Below are positions 31,633 through 33,208 of a DNA stretch of 33,208 bases, in pieces. Origin of the DNA: Sedimentisphaerales bacterium (GTDB lineage: Bacteria; Planctomycetota; Phycisphaerae; Sedimentisphaerales; Anaerobacaceae); contig JAFGLV010000048.1 of NCBI GenBank assembly GCA_016927855.1, positions 1 through 33,208 on the forward strand, read 5' to 3'. Under the pieces are notes generated by a model that searched no databases, was not told the DNA's origin, and saw nothing but the letters and a program-made list of their open reading frames with translations. Every line of letters begins with the position of its first letter. Positions within the stretch are counted from its first letter, which is position 1. A program made the position numbers and the translations under genes.

Positions 31633-32913
31633 TCATATCTGCCAAGGACTGCGCATCGCACGAGCGAGCAGCCGGTCGGCCTGGGGGTCATCGGTGAAAC
31701 GCTCCGCCATCGGGTCCCAACGCAAGGGTCGCTGCAACCAGTACGCGATGTTGCCCAGGTGACAGACCGTGATCGACCGGTAGCCCACGTCGGCATCGCT
31801 GGCGGGCCGGGTCCGCGTTCGGACACACGCCAGGAAATTGTCCGGGTGTTCCTTGCTCTCGTACAGGTGAACGTCGCCGGAGGCCAGGCTCTGGCGGCGG
31901 AGCGAATCGGGCTCGGTGATGAGTTGCTCGCGCGTCACCTCAACCACGCCTTCGGTGCCCTCGAAGCGCACGCCCGGCGTGGGCTGGCTGATCCCTTCGC
32001 GCGTCATAACGGTCCCGTTGGCATAACGATAAGTCAGCGTCTGGAACTCCTTGCCGTCGGGCGGGATGATCTCGACGGGGCCGGATGCGTCCATGCCCAG
32101 CGCCCACTGGGCGACGTCGAACATGTGCGTGCCCCAGTTGGTCATCTCGCCACCGGAGAAGTCTTTCCAGCGCATCCAGCCCAGAATCTCAGGATGGAAT
32201 GGATGCCACGGCACCTGGCCCAGCCACCGGTCGTAGTCCAGCCACTCGGGTGCTGCGCCCTCGGCCGGCAGGTTACATTCCTCCGGCGGTCCACCTACGT
32301 TGACCTTGATGCGCCTGATGTCTCCGATGTACCCATTGCGGACCAGCTCGCACGCGAAGCGGAACTCGTACCAGCTTCGCTGTTGCGTTCCGGTCTGGAA
32401 GATGCGTCCATAGCGTCGCATCGCACGAGCCAAGGCGCGGGCCTCGTAGACCGTCAGCGAGATCGGCTTCTCGCAGTAGATGTCCTTGCCGGCCTTGGCC
32501 GCGGCGATGGAGACAGGCGTGTGCCAGCGGTCGCCGGTCGCACAGAGAATAACGTCGATGTCGCTACGGCCCAGCAATTCCTCGAACTCACGGTAGGTGG
32601 CGCAATCGCTGTTGCCATAGAACTTGTCGATGATGTTCTTGGCGTTATTGAGCCTGTTGCGATTCACGTCGCTGACGGCGACGATCTGCACACCCGGCTT
32701 GCTCAGGAACCCGCTGCCCTGGACCCAGATGCCGCCGCCGATATGACGAGCGCCCTGGCCGCCGGCACCGATAACGCCCATGACCAGGCGCTCGCTCGCC
32801 GGCAGGCGACCGGTCGCGCCGAGGGCCGATGTGGTAACGACGTGGGGAAACGCCACCGTCGCGGCTGCTGCCTTCAGAAAGCCCCTGCGGGTGAGGTTCG
32901 CTCGATTGGCCAT
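31633..32913 (-). CDS. Tat-exported Gfo/Idh/MocA family oxidoreductase
   Basis: The 426-residue NAD(P)-dependent oxidoreductase carries a twin-arginine signal (RRGFLKAAAA, R9-R10), so it is exported folded with cofactor. The Rossmann motif VIGAGGQGARH and the acidic residue in AVSDVNRNR bind the nucleotide. CEKPIS is the family catalytic-lysine motif, and GGEMTNWGTHMFDVAQWAL resembles the substrate/metal-binding histidine region of planctomycete members. The substrate is probably a sugar or sugar derivative but cannot be specified. GGAGG lies six bases before the ATG. First gene of a two-gene operon with the FG-GAP protein. The pairing suggests periplasmic sugar oxidation, which would fit the DUF1080 3-keto sugar chemistry seen elsewhere in the window. 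Confidence 0.92.
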   Translation of the reverse strand: MANRANLTRRGFLKAAAATVAFPHVVTTSALGATGRLPASERLVMGVIGAGGQGARHIGGGIWVQGSGFLSKPGVQIVAVSDVNRNRLNNAKNIIDKFYGNSDCATYREFEELLGRSDIDVILCATGDRWHTPVSIAAAKAGKDIYCEKPISLTVYEARALARAMRRYGRIFQTGTQQRSWYEFRFACELVRNGYIGDIRRIKVNVGGPPEECNLPAEGAAPEWLDYDRWLGQVPWHPFHPEILGWMRWKDFSGGEMTNWGTHMFDVAQWALGMDASGPVEIIPPDGKEFQTLTYRYANGTVMTREGISQPTPGVRFEGTEGVVEVTREQLITEPDSLRRQSLASGDVHLYESKEHPDNFLACVRTRTRPASDADVGYRSITVCHLGNIAYWLQRPLRWDPMAERFTDDPQADRLLARAMRSPWQI

Positions 32914-32960
32914 ACTGCCTCCGAAGCATCGTCGACCGTAGCGTTCAGACACCTACCGCC

Positions 32961-32989
32961 ATGTTACGGCCAACAACCCTCTCAAGCAA
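32961..32989 (-). promoter_or_regulatory. Candidate promoter of the Gfo/Idh/MocA operon
   Basis: On the minus strand TTGCTT (32984-32989), a 17-base spacer, then TAACAT (32961-32966, four of six), about 45 bases before the start codon. Spacing is right but both hexamers are weak. Confidence 0.3.
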
Positions 32990-33051
32990 CCGTCCCCCTC
33001 GTCATTTGCGAGCGCTGCACGTTTGCAGATAACGCGGAGGATCGGCCTCTT

Positions 33052-33208
33052 TGTCATATCGAGCGGAGTCCCGGCGAGCCGGGACGCAGTCGAGATATCT
33101 GGCCGCGAGTGAACCAGCCGTTTCGTCCTCGCCCAGATTTCTCCATTCCGGCCTGCCCGTTCGACTTCGCTCAGGGCGGGCTCTGCGGCAGTCCTCCAGT
33201 CGAAATGA
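33052..33208. repeat. Inverted-repeat element truncated by the window end
   Basis: The left arm starts TGTCATATCGA (33052-33062), contains the perfect hairpin GTCCCGGC-GA-GCCGGGAC (33068-33085) and ends GAGATATCTGG (33092-33102). The right arm starts CCAGATTTCTC (33133-33143, 10 of 11 complementary to the left inner end) and ends TCGAAATGA (33200-33208, 8 of 9 complementary to the left outer end). It resembles dispersed TGTCATTTCGA-type repeats of environmental genomes. Confidence 0.65.

Larger units (their letters stand above)
32914..33208. other. Upstream region of the Gfo/Idh/MocA operon
   Basis: A weak promoter candidate (32961-32989) and, at the far end, an inverted-repeat element cut by the window edge (33052-33208). 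No gene is supported. Confidence 0.45.

Overview
The window looks like a piece of a GC-rich planctomycete chromosome (Planctomycetota, perhaps Phycisphaerae or a relative). I infer this from the protein families together: a secreted FG-GAP/VCBS protein ending in a dockerin-like calcium-binding pair, a DUF1080 lipoprotein, a Tat-exported Gfo/Idh/MocA oxidoreductase, a single pseudopilin, an ECF sigma/anti-sigma pair and a DUF3536 GH57 enzyme. I see no rRNA, tRNA, transposase or CRISPR array. I support 22 protein genes.

Left part (1-8400): malate dehydrogenase (mdh); a secreted FG-GAP/dockerin-like protein; a COQ7-like diiron protein; about 690 bases with no convincing gene; a ParA ATPase without ParB behind a strong promoter and a structured leader; then an operon read leftwards of ECF sigma factor, anti-sigma factor and secreted PDZ/coiled-coil protein; and a DUF1080 lipoprotein.

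Middle (8400-16170): a five-TM protein of unknown function on the plus strand, then a leftward run (pseudopilin, membrane spermidine-synthase-like/TPR protein, exported oligoendopeptidase F, flavin-reductase-like protein, small PGPGW-like membrane protein).

Right-centre (16173-27853) is the metabolic core, an alpha-glucan/trehalose locus. Rightward: glgE (maltosyltransferase), a trehalose synthase-maltokinase fusion, and glgB (branching enzyme). Together these are the complete GlgE route from trehalose to branched alpha-glucan: trehalose -> maltose -> maltose-1-phosphate -> linear glucan -> branched glucan. Facing them, a two-gene leftward operon encodes a DUF3536 GH57 enzyme and malQ (4-alpha-glucanotransferase), probably for remodelling or breakdown. 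The right end has a GH78 alpha-L-rhamnosidase-like protein, and a Gfo/Idh/MocA oxidoreductase followed by a second secreted FG-GAP protein.

The most unusual content is non-coding. Five intergenic elements start with GTAG, end with CTAC and carry hairpins with mostly 8-bp stems, the architecture of REP/REPIN elements mobilised by RAYT transposases. Two are near-identical copies; the other three have different stems. Separately, four loci carry degenerate 7-base-period repeats; three of these are mirrored into forward and reverse-complement arms, and one lies in frame inside malQ. Both gaps of the glgE operon are filled by such elements, and the gap between glgB and malQ holds one element nested inside another inverted repeat.
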